Source: Macrotrachela quadricornifera
Lineage: Eukaryota > Rotifera > Eurotatoria > Philodinida > Philodinidae
Direction: 5' to 3'
Assembly (NCBI GenBank): GCA_022393335.1
Contig: JAJEKB010020892.1
Coordinates: 1 to 64,000 of the forward strand
DNA: 64,000 nucleotides
Both the position numbers and the translations under genes were made by a program. A model generated the notes under the pieces. It was not told where the DNA came from and made no database searches. It saw only the letters and a program-made list of their open reading frames with translations. Below, one piece after another: positions 10,703 through 24,540 of this stretch; position 1 is the first letter of the stretch; each line of letters starts with the position of its first letter.

Positions 10703-12098
10703 AAAGTGTAGAACTCGTTAATTCGATTCGACTATTCAACCATTCAACCATTCAACTATTACTATATGATAGATTAAGAATGCTACTATAGCATACTGCC
10801 TAAAGGATGTTGAAAGTAATCCACGGAGGAAAGATGCTGTCCGTTGCATTTGGCAGCAATCTATAAGTAGCGGTTCCTTGATAACCTCATCTCTCATGCT
10901 CTCACCGCCAACATTATATGTTTTAGTTTTAGCATCCTGTAGTTAGCGTCCTTAATCTTTCATGCAACAATAGTCGAATAGTTGAATATTCGAATTTGAA
11001 ACTTGAATAATTGAAGCGCCTTGTCGGCTTTTACATGTATGGGAAGAAGATAATGCAATGACAAATAGGTGCATTTATTATAAGTAGGTTCTCGAACAGA
11101 CTCAGTATTTTGGAGAAAACTGAATCGCGTTGAATGTGTTAATATTCTGCTCCTTTTGTTAGTGTCGGAACCACTCTGGGAAAAGTTAGCTTCTAACGAT
11201 TTCTAGCGAAGAAGTAAGATTGTACTAGCAAAAGTCTTGACCTACAAGTATACAGTTCGTAATGCTGCCCTTGGTTCAAGTGTAAGCTTCTCCTATTATA
11301 ACTTTGCGATGCCGTGCTCGTTCATCCTGTAAACATTAGCAAGCATAGATACACAAGGAATCTCTGCTTGGTTCCATCTTTTAGCCAAAACTCTGTAGTC
11401 ATCATTATTCAAAATTGTCAAAATCAACATGGATAAACGTAGGCTTCCTTTAACCCTTCGAGGATAGCAGGATACACCTTGTCTCACCTATTTTTCAGTA
11501 GGGAAAAAAGTGTTTAGTTCACATTAAAATATTAAATATATAAGATCATTAAGGTCATAAACAACCGTATCTGTCATCTTATACTTTTCTTTTCCTTCTT
11601 TCCTTCTTTCATATAAATTCTTTTCAAATATCCATTGTCCTTATTGCTAAGGTACAGTAACGTCATAATTTTTCTCGTCTCTTCTGATCTTATTTTTCGA
11701 GAATATTCTCGTTCTCTATTGAGTATATACATCTCCTGCTTTTCTCATTAATAAATTTACGTCGTTTGTTGCAATATCAAAGCATATAATTTCCTTTTCG
11801 TATTGAACTCTTTACTTCTTTATAATGTTTTTACAACTAAAACTAAACAAAGAGAATTCTATGGAAATAATGAAGTCGATGAGGAGACCTGTGATTTATA
11901 TGCCAGTGATGATACCAGCGAGAGTGACTTCAATTTCGAATACGGCGAATTAGCCGATAACTCACACAAGCTTTACTTGAAAATTATCATTTTGTTTAAA
12001 AGGTAGAAATTTTTTTTCTGATTATCATAAAATTTTTATATAGCCATTTTGAGTTAAAATAAAATAAAAAGATTGAAAAAATTGCTGTCGTCAAAGGG
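10703..12098. other. Intergenic with small repeat element
   Basis: Apart from the element at 10718-11012 I see no supported gene. The frames at 11296-11487 (-) and 11803-12006 (+, acidic) have no family resemblance. Confidence 0.4.
10718..11012. mobile_element. Small non-autonomous element with ATTCAAC-rich inverted ends
   Basis: The left end has three ATTCAAC units and GATTCGACTATTC. The right end has their reverse complement, AATAGTCGAATAGTTGAATA. The interior of about 200 bp is non-coding and contains a GC-richer segment. A half-copy of the same end type lies in the LRR gene's first intron. It abuts the truncated 5' end of piggyBac copy 1. No target-site duplication is evident. Confidence 0.45.
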
Positions 12099-15000
12099 TT
12101 AAAGTGAACGAAGTCTTTCAACAAGCTCAGTTGCGTCTTTCAAGGCGATATGGTTTGCAGACAATTTTGCTTGATAAATGGTAAGTGCAGTTTGGGCATA
12201 CTCAAGTGCTATTTGCTCATCACCTGTTTCCATGTATACGCGTGCCAAAGCGTAGTAAGAATGTGCAACAGAAGGATGATCGTTAGCAAATAATTGTCTT
12301 CTCAGTTCAAGTGCTTCCTGAAGAAAACGGATCGCATCTTCTCGCTGATTCAGTGCATATTTCACTAGCCCCATAGTATGTTTCGTTATAGAAATGCCTG
12401 AAAAATTGGAACGTTTGTCCTCCTTGTGTATTGCTAATGCAGCCAAAAGTAGATCGTGTGCATCCTCATATCGTTTTGCCTGCCAATAGGCGTATGCCAA
12501 CTGAGTATAATACAAAGGCATATCTGCATCATTTTTTCCTAAAATTCTGCGGAAAATGGCTACAGCTTGTTCATGAAGTCGGATAGCCTTTGACGTATCG
12601 TTCAGTTGTGAATAAGTGGCGGCGAGATCTGAAAGCGTATCAGCATAGACATAGCTAAACTGCAAGGATGATCGTTTTCGCAGCAACATAGCACGACGAA
12701 AATATTCGATAGCGTGTTGATATTTGCTCATCAAACGATATACTCGCGCCGTACAGTAGTAAACTCCTGCACGATTCGGGTCATCAAATCTCATTTGACG
12801 CAGATATCGATGAAAATGCTTTAATCCGCTTGAATAATCACTCGACATTTCGCTTAAGTATATACCAAACAGTGTAGTCGGATCAGAATAAGTAAGACTT
12901 TTCTCCACCTGTTGCGTATATTCTTGTTTTAATTCACACATTTCGGAAGATACAATCATCCCAACATACCAGACATTGTGTTGATCATCATGAATAATTT
13001 TCGTTATTACAAAAGTAGTGCCAAGACCAAAGAGTATTTCTTTCTCCTCTGGATAATTGCTTTCCGCGGATACATCGGCCACAATAAGCCCTGATGTTTG
13101 ATTCAGATCAACATCAATCTCGAATAAAACTAATTCTTGGCCATCCACCAGATGCCGACAGTCTGGGACACCTGTAGCCGGATCGATGCTAATAAACATC
13201 TTGGCAACTTCAGGGCGAAGCGATGAGGAGAAAAATCCATTCGTTCCAACCAGCATACCGATACGTAGTTTCTCAACTTCACATCGATCTATAGTAGCAC
13301 CTCGATAAACGCAAAATGGTGACTTTTGGTGGACCTTAGTAACCAAAGTAGCGTCTTCTAAACGTTTGCACAGATCCATGATATAGAAACGGTAAATATA
13401 TAGAAGCCATGGATCTTCGGTGCGCAAAGCTTCGTTAATAACGGTATGTATAAAAGATTCCTGTGTATACCAACGGGTAGCATCTTGTGGACAATAGTCG
13501 CGCTCAAATTTAGAGACTTTTGCTAACTGAGCAGCGTTATTATAATAAGCTGGATGTTTCCGACATTCGGCGATCATTTGTTTCTTAGCTCCACGTGTAT
13601 TGCAAGGCATGTAGGTAAGAAGAACTAAAACATATATAAGAAACAATAATATATGTAGTATCTTAATCGGCGACGAAGTCCTATGATATAAACTAGAATA
13701 AGTTCAAATAATACACACATACACATGTGTCATGAACCATTTTCATTTAGGAAAATTCATTTTGAGAACCTTCATCCAGAAAGTTCGTTGTTCAGGAAAA
13801 AACGAACAAATACTACCCATTATGCATAAGATTCTCTCATGCATTTTATGATTTCTTAAAACTAACTAACAACATATAATAGTTTGTAAATCACAAGCTA
13901 ATTGGATTCGTCACTTATTTTCAGTGCTATCATGATCATAGTGAGGGATGAGGAGGAAAATAGATGATTTTTCTAGCTCCATTTGTATTCAATACATGGG
14001 TAAGGATTAAGACAAAAGTCTAAAACATGAACGAAACTAGAGAGGCACTTACGAGGAAACCTCCCCAAATGACACCCTCCGTTTGAGCTCATATTTTGCC
14101 TATAGATAGGACTCATAGCGTAGATAAGAGTCCTAAAAGGATTTATTTCCATAGCCTGTTGTTGTTGGGATACTGCGTTTTTGAGGTATTAGAATAACTC
14201 ACTGTCGTGATCCCTCTCAGGGACATGAGAAAAACTCATTTTTGAATTTCAACTTCAAACTTTGTATAGAGTGAGTTCTCAATGAGAGTGGTTTTTTGTG
14301 AAAGTTTCAGTTTTCCTGAATGCTTCTAATGGCAAATAAGAACATCAAAATTTGCCTCTGCAATTGACAATAGGTTACCTCAGCGGTATCTTAGGATAGG
14401 AACAAGGAAGAGATCCCAAACTTTCACAATAAACCACTCTCATTGAGAACTCACTCTGTACAAAGTTTAAAGTCGAAATTCAAAAACGAGTTTTTCTCAT
14501 GTTCCTGAGGGGGACCACGACAGTGAGTTATTTCAATATCTCAAAAACACAGTATTGCAAGAACAACAGGCTATGGAGACAAACCCTTTTAGGGCTCTTA
14601 TCTACGCTATAAGACCTACCTATAAGCAAAAAATATGAGCCCAAATGGAGGGTGTCATCTGGGGAGGTTTCCTCGTTAGTCGGTGAATATCCCCTCGTAT
14701 TTTAGTCATAAAATGCGTCGGTCCTTCGTTAGGAAGAATAGAAGACTCATTCTGGACAAATCAATATGAATTCTGGTTCAGCCAAGTCTGTTTAGAAGAA
14801 ATAAATATTTGATGTCAGTAACAGGCTAAGCATAATAAATCCAATATTTCAAGACATACCAGTATAGGAATGACTCCATACAAATGGACCAATGTCTTCG
14901 CGCACATCTCGAAGAGACCTTCCATTTGGATGAAATGTCTTGAGTGTAGCATTAGTTGGTGGTTTTTGATCCTTTTTCAATAATTCCTGGAATTTTACGA

Positions 15001-15379
15001 ACAGCGTTTCGTAGTTATCAAAAACATCGGCTGCCTTGATGTTTTCACTTGCAGCAGCATCGTTTACATTGTTTCCGAGTGACATGACGAGAACCGACTG
15101 TACTTGAGGATACTTTTGGAATTCAGAAATGTGTAACGTGGTTATTTTGTCAGTGACCACGATAATTATTATTTTTTCGTATCTTCGCGCCCATTTTAAA
15201 TATCGAATACATTTGGACCTACTTCGGTAAATAATTGTATGACATTTTTGCAGACCATCTATACGAGTAATCAATTCTTTAGATTGTTCAGACGGCGATG
15301 TGTCGCAGCAAGACTCTTCGATCCAGAAAAGTAATATCCCATTACGCATAGCTGGTAGGCGACGTGAGAATCTACCCAT
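12099..15379 (-). CDS. ADP-ribosyltransferase (R-S-E class) with C-terminal TPR repeats, two exons
   Basis: Exons 15379-14860 and 13624-12099 join in phase (donor GTATGT, acceptor GTTTTAG), giving 681 residues. The N-terminal part, about 1-170, resembles the module that precedes the ART fold in other bdelloid ART-TPR proteins. The ART domain shows the mono-ADP-ribosyltransferase signature: Arg in VYRGA (about residue 281), Ser in FFSSS (about 306-308) and the E-x-E in PEEKEILFG (about 367/369). The region from about 430 to the end holds TPR-type helical pairs, for example YYTQLAYAYWQAKRYEDA and SYYALARVYMETGDEQ. Such enzymes transfer ADP-ribose from NAD+ to arginine, and the TPR part should bind partners. 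The substrate is unknown. The gene looks intact; its intron carries a fold-back element. No signal peptide exists once spliced. Confidence 0.88.
14051..14676. mobile_element. Fold-back element in the ART gene intron
   Basis: Two imperfect inverted arms of about 259 nt (14051-14309 and 14417-14676) flank a loop of about 107 nt. Outer ends read ACGAGGAAACCTCCCC and its complement GGGGAGGTTTCCTCGT. Differences between the arms are scattered substitutions and small indels. There is no coding capacity, consistent with a MITE or fold-back transposon. No clear target duplication is visible. It accounts for half of the intron at 13625-14859. Confidence 0.88.
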
Positions 15380-18300
15380 ATGTTGATGAACTATTGGAGA
15401 TAAATTAAACGAGAAAGATAAATTACTTTACTGTTTAACAAAATCAAGTAACGTTTAGTGACATACATGCTATACTCGTTTTAGAATACAACTCAAGGTA
15501 CCTTGTAATACAAAAATACACTGTTGGATGTTTCCTTCGATTGACTTATGCAAAAACTAAGAATCAAGTATATGGTTCATTTGAAATTGAATGCTACAAG
15601 TATGGCACCATCCGGTGCTCTTCTTTCGTGTATCGTTCATACCCAACTAGTGTTGCGAGTGTTATTTGGACGCATCAATGTTTTTCTGTTGCTGCCTCTT
15701 AAAATATCCATCGCCGAGCTCTCGATTTGAACTTTCGATGGGTACATTCTGTATTCGGAATAATACCTTGGTAAATGTTTCAAAGCTTCGATTTCGTGCT
15801 TCTGCTAATTGTCAAGATACTCGTCAACAAGTCCTAGGCCCATCGAAATTTCAAATCGAGATCTCTAAATGACATTTTTCGATAGACTGAAGCTGATTGC
15901 ACTCCTTACATGTCTTTTTCACCTCATTTGGGTAGTATAAAGACTATGCTAAATATTTTTGATTTAGGTGTCGCAGCTCACAAGAAGAAAATGCTTCTAT
16001 ACATGTAATAAAGATAGAGAGTTAGCTGATTGTAACGCAAATGAATATGGAGTATTTTCATTCACAAAGAGTTCGTGCAACAAATGAGTCTAGGAAAATA
16101 ATACAACTCCTTAACCTTCTCATGAAGTTATCTACAGTATTTAAACGATTCTAGAAAGGTGTTTTGTGTGTTGGAGCGTTTTTGAAGGCGTCCTTATCAA
16201 TAAAATATATAGCGGTGAAGTACGTTCATGCAACGCATAAGAATGTAGAAACGTGCAAGTCAATGTACAATTACTTTTTAAGATACTACGTCGACAATAG
16301 AATGTATTACTGCAGTTTGATACATTTAGTATTGTGCTCTCATCTACAGCAGAAGGATGTATTTATATTCTTTGACCTCCTTCTCCATTAGAGTAGACAG
16401 CCGTAATGGCATCATTACGGTTCACTCTACGTAGGTACTGTGAACATGCGTGAACGATCATGGTCTCCGGTTGAACCTTCGTAAGCTCCTTTAACAACAC
16501 GGGTATTACTCTCTTCGAAAAAGTTATCTTCTTGGTAAATGTAAATAGTGTAAGTCTTAGCAATCGCCATCGGCTCATAGGAAAAGCCGAAGAGCTATAA
16601 AAGCAGACTAAAAACATTCTTTGCCATAGTGTCGAATTGAAACATCGAAGTTTAAATTAATCGATTGTCATGAATTCTGTGAAATACGACCGTGAAAAGG
16701 TGTACACCTGCGGTAATGTAAAGGACCTGATATTTGAGCTAAAACTCGCGTAATACAATGACATTTTAGCCATGGTATTTTTAGGTTTTCTAGATAGTGA
16801 GGCCGTCGAGTAGCCTCGATGTTTCGTCTGAATATATCTTTTCATGGCTCTCACAAATCATAAAAATATGAGATCAATTTGTATGAACTCTTGGAAATGT
16901 ATGGTGAAAATAAAAGGCGTAACAAAATGACAAAAAAAGGATAAAGAAATGAGATTAGTGTGGTCATTGACTGCTTTCCTGCAGATTTTTGTAGAATGCG
17001 AAGAAAATGGTATGAACACTTTTTAGGAGACACTCTCAAGTATCCCGATGGAAATAGAAAATTTCTCAGATTAGCTTCTTACTGGAATGAGAGATCGATT
17101 TGACCAATGTAACACAATGACGCTTTATTTTTGACTAGGTTTTGTTCTTCACTTTCGCTTAGGATTTCTCTTGCTGTGTAACGCGAACTCACATTACTTT
17201 CTTGTGCATTCCCATGAGAAGTATTGATTATTGTAGAATTACTTAGTGCTAGTCAAGTCTCTGTCCATATAGTTACTTGTTAAGAGTCATAGAAACTGCA
17301 TGATCAAGATACTGAGACTTTGGTGTCTACTTGTGAAAATTCTGATAAACCTAGCAGGGATATTTTGTTTTCGATTATCAAGTGCAATCAGATATATGTA
17401 TAAGCACAAAGCAATGGATTTAGATACATTCTGCATTACAATTAACATATTCCAAGCTGTGGATTTTGAAAACGATCGATCTAAACTAAAAAACTTAGAA
17501 GAGACTCATTATGCGTTTTAGCTGATATGCCAATCATTGTTAGGCTCTATACCCTCACGCTTTCACCGACGTTGTCAATCGAATTATTTGAGTTGAACGC
17601 AAATGTTGCGTCTTTTTACAGGGAAATTCAAGAATTCTAGTGTTGTTTGGAGGTTGTTTTCGTTCTTTTCTACATCAACTTTGAAAACTGAACCGACCCT
17701 CTCCTAAAAAGAATTGGGGTTTTTTAAAGAGACCTCCTCAATTTTTCATTTTTTATCGCAAATTGTCCAGAAAATGGTGATTCTTCAGTCAAAAATTATA
17801 CAAATCTTCGAAACTTCATTAAGTAACTGTAAAATTTTCGGTCTGTCAGGTCAGAAGCATATGAGCATCATTTATTAAGTATAAATAGTGAGCAACAATT
17901 TAAGTGGTTTCGTAGTAGACTATTGTACTATGAAAAGATTATTTTGATAAGGTGAATCGATCGAAAGGTCTGAAATATATAGAGAAGTGAAATTTTGACG
18001 CTAGAATATTCAGTTACAACTTGAATATATCGTATGATAACACTAGAATGAAACTCTTTTGCCATACTCCGTCAAGTATAAAACTGCAAAAGCCTCGTTA
18101 TAAGTACGATAAAATCTCAGCTTCTACACAGCGCTCTTAAGTTATGTACCTGTCACATTGAATATCGCTGATCCTCCAGGCAAATTTTTGATGGTTTTGA
18201 ATCCTTCGTAGATGACCACCTTTTGATTCTCAAGTGAAAAGTATTTTTGGACCCAATTCCATTATTTTTCACCTCACCCTCAGCGCGACGATGAATATAA

Positions 18301-21300
18301 TTGGTAGAAAATTTAATTATCAAGAGAGAAATTGAAATGCTTAGAATTGGAACACTTCATATGATACTTGATTCTTGAGGAAAGTGCTTTTCCCACACCT
18401 AGGTTGATTATACATGCATTTTGACAGTTAACCTTTTCGTGAAATACAAACTAAAAGGAGTGCTGAAGCATATATAGAGCAAGAAAATGAGACCCTTCGA
18501 TCTATCCTAAGGATCGTGACAGAAGACATAGCAACCGGCCATTTTTTGTCACAGATTGTGACGCATACCTTAGCAACAAAATTTGGTTCAAAATATTTGT
18601 CATTGATGCTCTTATATATTAGATGAGTAGTATTCATTTTAGCATTTCCACTGTTATTCTCTTATTCTCTCTTGATTGCTGTTTTTCGCACCTTCTCCGT
18701 TTCGTTTAAAAACATGCCCGTGAGTGCTAGATATTAAAGAAACAAAGATTGTAGGAGCATAAAATGTTTCCCTCAGTGTCCATCTGACAAAGTGTGATTG
18801 AATAGAAATAAACTGACTAAACAGGATCATCAGTGTAGCTGTAAACTAGAATAAAATCGATAATCGGATATTCGCTGGTAGAGGATTTTGTGGTTGATCA
18901 ATATTTTCTTCGACTTGCATGGCTTATTGGTATTCTCCGATTGAATCCTGGAAGAATCACACTAACACGGCTTTTCTTTCTGAATCTTAACGATACAGAT
19001 TGTAGTGAAAAGTGACTAACAGTTCTCCGACGAATCCACAATTGGTCTTTCGTTTTAGCTCACAATATTTTTTTTATTTTAGAGCATTTATCATAGCATC
19101 ACGTCAGAAAGTGCACAAGAAACTTTTTGATCGTATCCAGACTTAAATGTTTCAACCACTTATAATGTAATTATGACTGTTTTCTTCTCTCGTCCCTCTC
19201 TTTTTCCATTTCGATATGCTCTCATATTCCAATACGATAGTTATAGTTTCATATCAAAGTCTACTCTCATTTCCTGTGTCAAAAAATCATCCAATATTCA
19301 TGCGATTGTAATGCGGAGATGATCATAATAATACATATGATATACAGTGCGCATTTTTGGCTCACAGTTTCTATTTTCTTGAACCTAACATTCGATTTCC
19401 TAAAATATAAACAATTCTTAGGGTGTGATCTGCGAGCTAATTTCGAAAGATCAAAAACCGTCTTAATCCCGAAATCGACTGTATTTCTGTGCTAACGTGT
19501 TTGTCCGCAGGATGCCACTAATCGAGGGAAATTTTTTAATCCAGGCTTTTTCGACTATTGTCGGCATAAAACATGGCGTTATTCGCGTTGACTTAAGATG
19601 TTCAAGGGTGTTTTACAATCCGCTTCGATCAACATGGGATTTCCTCTGATCAACAGTCAAGAATGAGAGAAGGCTGAAATAAAGTGGAGGTAGCATGCTT
19701 TAGATGATGACTCGTACGCTATCGTACGGACGGAAGATATTGTTGCTCACGGCAGTTTGTGGAACATCGTTGAAAATCTTGAATCTATACAAACAGCACC
19801 ATGTTTCCTGCATACAATAATAGAGTAAATCCTGACCCAAAACTGATCGTCAATTCCAGCTCTCTCTCATTTTGTACTATTATGAACAGGTAAGTATGGG
19901 TTGCTTGAGACAGATTTCTGTGATTGAGAACCAAAAACCTAAATGGTAGAATATTTTGTACAGTCAGGGACCCACTGGATCGCCTCGATCCACGTTACTT
20001 GTTTCCTCAGATGTTGTTATAATGGGCATCTTAGCCTTAGGTGAAATACTTTTTCGTTACAGGTAAATTTCTGACGAGGAAACACAATTTTAGGGAAGAC
20101 AGTTGTCTAAGTTTGTTTTCACGATTGCAATGAAGAAATCTCGGGATTGATATGTTTTTTATCAAGTTAACTTTAGTGTTAAACATGTTTTTAGTTCGAT
20201 CTGACAGTGGTGTTTAGATATCACTCATAATCATCACCTTACAGTCGTTACACATCATTCCATAAATTCGTTTATTGTACGAGTGGGATTTCGTACAGGT
20301 GTTCTTAGTTTTACAGTCGTAAAACTGTGTGCGTCGTCATCATATGTATGCCTTTTCTAACCTAGTGTCTGATTGGTATAAAAAGAAAGTTAAAGAAAAA
20401 AGAACGGTAAAAATAAATGCCGAAATCATGGCATCGAACAAAATATACACACAAAAGCATCGAAAATGCATGAAGAAACAACCTTGGGTGGAGAACCATC
20501 ATGTTGTTGATACAGCAATGAAAATATATAGTAGGTGGCCATATAATAGCTGCGTTTTTTTCATCTACTATACTTTTCATGAGGATTAGGGTGAATAAGA
20601 GTATGAGAGACAAGAGTGATTGTAATTCAATGGAAGAAAGCTCGGCTACAATATTTGAACAATGAGGGTGAGTTTAGATATTGCTGCCTAAAAATTTAGT
20701 CAGAATAAATGACATTTTCAATGTTTAGTAATATATTCGTCGATTTCAGTTTTTATTTTGACTTTTCTGAAGGATTCGTTTTTCGATGCCCCACAGAACA
20801 GTGTACTTTTTATTCACGAAGAAAGAAACTCTATTCGTTGAATACGCTACGATCGGTTGCTACAAAATTAAAAAATTTCAAACATGACTTCTGTTCGAAT
20901 TTTTGTAACAGCTTTCGCCAATTCTTCAATCAAGGTATTCTTAAATATCTCCTTTTCGTCCTGAATAGCATGCAAAAATTCCACCGATATTGAGTAGTCG
21001 AATGGCTTTAGATCATGATTGTTTAGACGCTAGTGATTCTTGTCAGTCAACTATCAATAATTTTCTTGAGGCTAATGCCCCATGTGGATGTCTATTCACT
21101 ACCCCCATACTCTGCCTAACTTGCAGCATGATGTTCACAATAAAACCTATACCTTCTTATATTTCGTTGATGCACTGTGGATATACGAACTTGATTTTCA
21201 AAGAAGTAAGATATTTTTCGATTTATTGTAGCTTGATATGTTCCTAAACAGAATGACTAATGTCTGCAGAACGATAAATGAAGCGTTTGCTTGTCAATTT

Positions 21301-21840
21301 GGCTGTCCTTCTGCAACATATTCTTAACATCGTGGTAACACTGTTTAGTTTGCTGAAAATCTGATTTTTTTATTCTTTGAATTAAAATTCTTTCTCTCTT
21401 CATAGCTTATTTTCGCGTCGTTCACTTCTTTTTTCTTTTTATCTTGAGTGAAGTGAGCAGGATAATACTGATCAACTTTCGATTCATTCAGTCCTAGACT
21501 GAAGTCTTATTAAAATTGCTCTGAAAATAATCACTACTCTTCTGAATGTAAATGAAGCACAAGGCTCCAAACACAATATGTTATCGTCAGAATAATTAGT
21601 TCATTTTATTAGAGCTATTCTGATCCTTAGGTCTTTATTTGAGCCTCTTGTTTAGTCACTTACAGAAAAGGATAGATAGCATCATGTGTTGAGGAGTATC
21701 TCCTCATCGATCGCCGATGGTCCTTCGAAATGACATTCTCGGTTCGTCATTTTCACATTCAATTCTTCCATTTTCATATCGCTAGGAGTGTTAATTTATA
21801 TGTATTTTTAATTTATTTATGCATAAAACTAAATTATTCT
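15380..21840. other. Gene-poor span, no family recognised
   Basis: Many short frames occur, the longest being 20709-20993 and 20990-21247 (+), but none shows a domain, a plausible exon series or repeat structure. The ART promoter must lie just above 15379. A 23-nt segment near 19979 (GATCGCCTCGATCCACGTTAC) recurs with two changes near 22923, suggesting dispersed repeat remnants. Confidence 0.4.
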
Positions 21841-22830
21841 ATCAATTTGAATCTTTATGACTTTTCAAGGAATATTTGGAAGTGATTCTGCTAAATTTTT
21901 GAAGGACAGCTAGAGATAAGCGGTATAACTTTTCAAGGATTATTTGGACGTATTTCAAAATATTTTCAAGCAACTCTTATAACTGCCGTCAATTGAATCC
22001 CTTTATTTTAGCCTGAATTGAGTGAAATAACGTAAAATTATTAACTATTCTAAATTAGAGGTAGCACTCTAACTTCACTTTAAACCTTAAAGTTAAAGTC
22101 AAACGTTAAATTTAACTTTAAAAAATCATAGTTAAAGTAGATCGTTTGTTTAGGAGTATCCGTTTAATAATTTTCCAGGTACCATTTCGGATACTCTAAG
22201 TAACTTCTCCAGCGCTATCTGCGAATATCGTAATTAACTTAACTTTTCAGGAGCTACTCGAGGATGCTCTGCGTAATTTTTAAGGGTTATTTCGAAATAC
22301 CTATTGCAACGTTTCAAAGACTATCTACGAGTATCTTTTGTAACTTTTGAGGAATTATTTGGGAACAGTCTTAGGCTATCCCCTACTATTTATTAGGGGC
22401 ACCCTTGAGACCTTAAGCAATGTAGATTAGCGGTATCCTTAATTCTCCTAATACTATATATTGGACGTACCCTTACGCACTTAAGTAGTATGTATTAAGT
22501 CTACGCTTGGTTCCTTGAGTAATATATATTGAAGATGTATTTAGGCCCTCAGATACTATATATTAGGAGTAACTTTAGATCCTTGTATGCGATATTATGA
22601 GAGTAGCTTAAGATAATTAAATACTCAATTTTGGAAATGCCTTTAGATCTTTATGTACTGCATCATGGAAGTATCTGTAGGACCTCAAGTACTATATTAT
22701 TGGGATATCGTCAAGTTCTGAAGTGATGTATCATGGTGGTATTGAATATGCCCTCCATTGATATATTGTGGGAGTGGCCGTATATCCTCAAAAGCTAAAT
22801 TATAGGATACTTTTTGGTGCCCATGAGACA
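21840..22830 (+). repeat. Degenerate tandem repeats, left side of an inverted pair
   Basis: Two repeat kinds alternate with periods near 45-50 nt. One contains ACTTTTCAAGGATTATTTGGA (about 21860-21990 and 22150-22370). The other contains ACTATATATTAGGGGTACC followed by a TTAGGTCCTCAAGT-like stretch (about 22380-22830). An AACTTTAAA-rich patch lies at 22060-22140. All are strongly diverged and non-coding. Confidence 0.6.
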
Positions 22831-23989
22831 TTCGCTTGCGCATGGTCAAATTTATAGTCCTGAGACTGACTATATCTGTCCATCGGGTAACAGATAAAAC
22901 TTACGATGAAGAAATATAGTAGATCACCTCGATCCACGCTACTGATTTATAAGGATGATAAGAATTAGAATTTCGAGCAAATAATATCTCCCAAACTATG
23001 GAATGATATCCCAATAAAATTCAAACCTAATTTTATTATTCTCAGAATAAGTATTGGGTCATGATTATTTTCTACAAATTTAGTTGGAACTTTGCCGAAG
23101 CTTAACTTTTTTCATATTGGGGATTCTCACTTTCTGAGGGATCAAAGCAATGCTTTGCCGGTTTTCTATTTGATATTTTTCCAGTTGTATGATACTTAGT
23201 ATGCTGATTTCATATATTATAGTTTTTTATGAAAATTAATTGAGAAGTAAAAAGATTTGATGCATTTTTTGACAGTTCTAAAATCGCTTCTAGATTTGAA
23301 GAAAAATCAAAATCCGGCTTATAGCCGACAACAGTAGGTTTATTTGACAAAGAATTCTTTCCCAAGCCAAATCTTAAGAAACGCCCAGCATATTCTAACC
23401 TTTTTCTATCTGTACATACCGAACGACATCCTGATTGAGTCTTATTGTTACGAAGTCTTTTTTCTTTAAGGAATTTATCGTTTATATCGGCGTACCAGAA
23501 AGATAAATATACTTAAGAGCAAAGTCAACGTTCACTTTCTATGATACAACGTTTATCGTCAAATTCAACATCTCAGAGAACACTTTTCCTCTCATGACTA
23601 CCATTGACACTCAATTTGCGTCTATTTTAATTGAAATTCAGCGCTTTTCCAACACAATACTTGGTCTTTCACATCAAATAAATATCATATTTAGAACCAT
23701 CACATTCAATTGTACGTAATAATAAAGACATCAAATAGCAAAACAACAAAATATTTGTTTCGATTTCTCGAGGATAGGAGAGATCAGTGCTACAAAAAAC
23801 GACTCTGATAAACTGCAAAATAAAATTCTGGAAAACAATTAGGAATTAATCCTAGTCCTCAGGAAAGTCAGTAGTGCACATCAAAGCGATCCTTTAACTC
23901 ATGTTTGTACATCAAATCCAATACCCTATTCATAAATATACAAATTTATACTTAGTTTTGGAATTAAGATCTTCACTATAGTTATGGGT

Positions 23990-24540
23990 GTAAACAATTC
24001 GAAACTAAGGTGCCCCTACAGTATACCACTTGAGAACGTAACTTCAATCTCACCATAAAATACTTGCGAGTCTGAGTATACCCCTAATAAACAGTACTTG
24101 AAGACTCAAGAGCACACTTAGTATACAGTACTTGAGGACCTAAGGATACTCCCAAGATATATTACTTGAGAGACTGAGGATGTCTCTAAATAGTCCCCAA
24201 GAAGTTACTAATGGTATCCCGAGATAGTTTTTGCAAATCACAAGGAGTATGTTATAGTCATATGATCAATCTCTCGATTTTGATTCTGAAGAATTGGATT
24301 AACAGTTCAATTTAATTTCGGAAAATCAGAATCAAAGTTTGAAAGTGTGGCACTTTAATTTTGACAAAGTGTTTTCTAAGTTAAAGTACCATGCCTGCTT
24401 CCAAATATTTCTTAAAAAGCTATAAGGACTCAAGTAACTAGAATAGTTTATTTTAAATTTAACTTACTCACAATTTAATTTATTTTTAAGTTTAACTTAT
24501 GAAAAAAATAAGTTAAATTTATTTTAAATTTATCTAATTT
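23990..24540 (-). repeat. Degenerate tandem repeats, right side of an inverted pair
   Basis: The same motifs as at 21840-22830 recur in reverse complement and mirrored order. The AGTACTTGAGGACCTAAGG type is at 24010-24200, the CCAAATATTTCTTAAAAAG type near 24195-24250 and 24400-24430, and the AAGTTAAATTTA patch at 24360-24540. Confidence 0.55.

Noticed and set aside
13620..13646. Hydrophobic N-terminus (MFLIYVLVLLTYM) suggesting a secreted ART protein starting at 13646
   Set aside because: Most of this stretch is intron. An acceptor at 13625-13626 joins in phase to the donor at 14859, and the real upstream exon encodes a soluble module.
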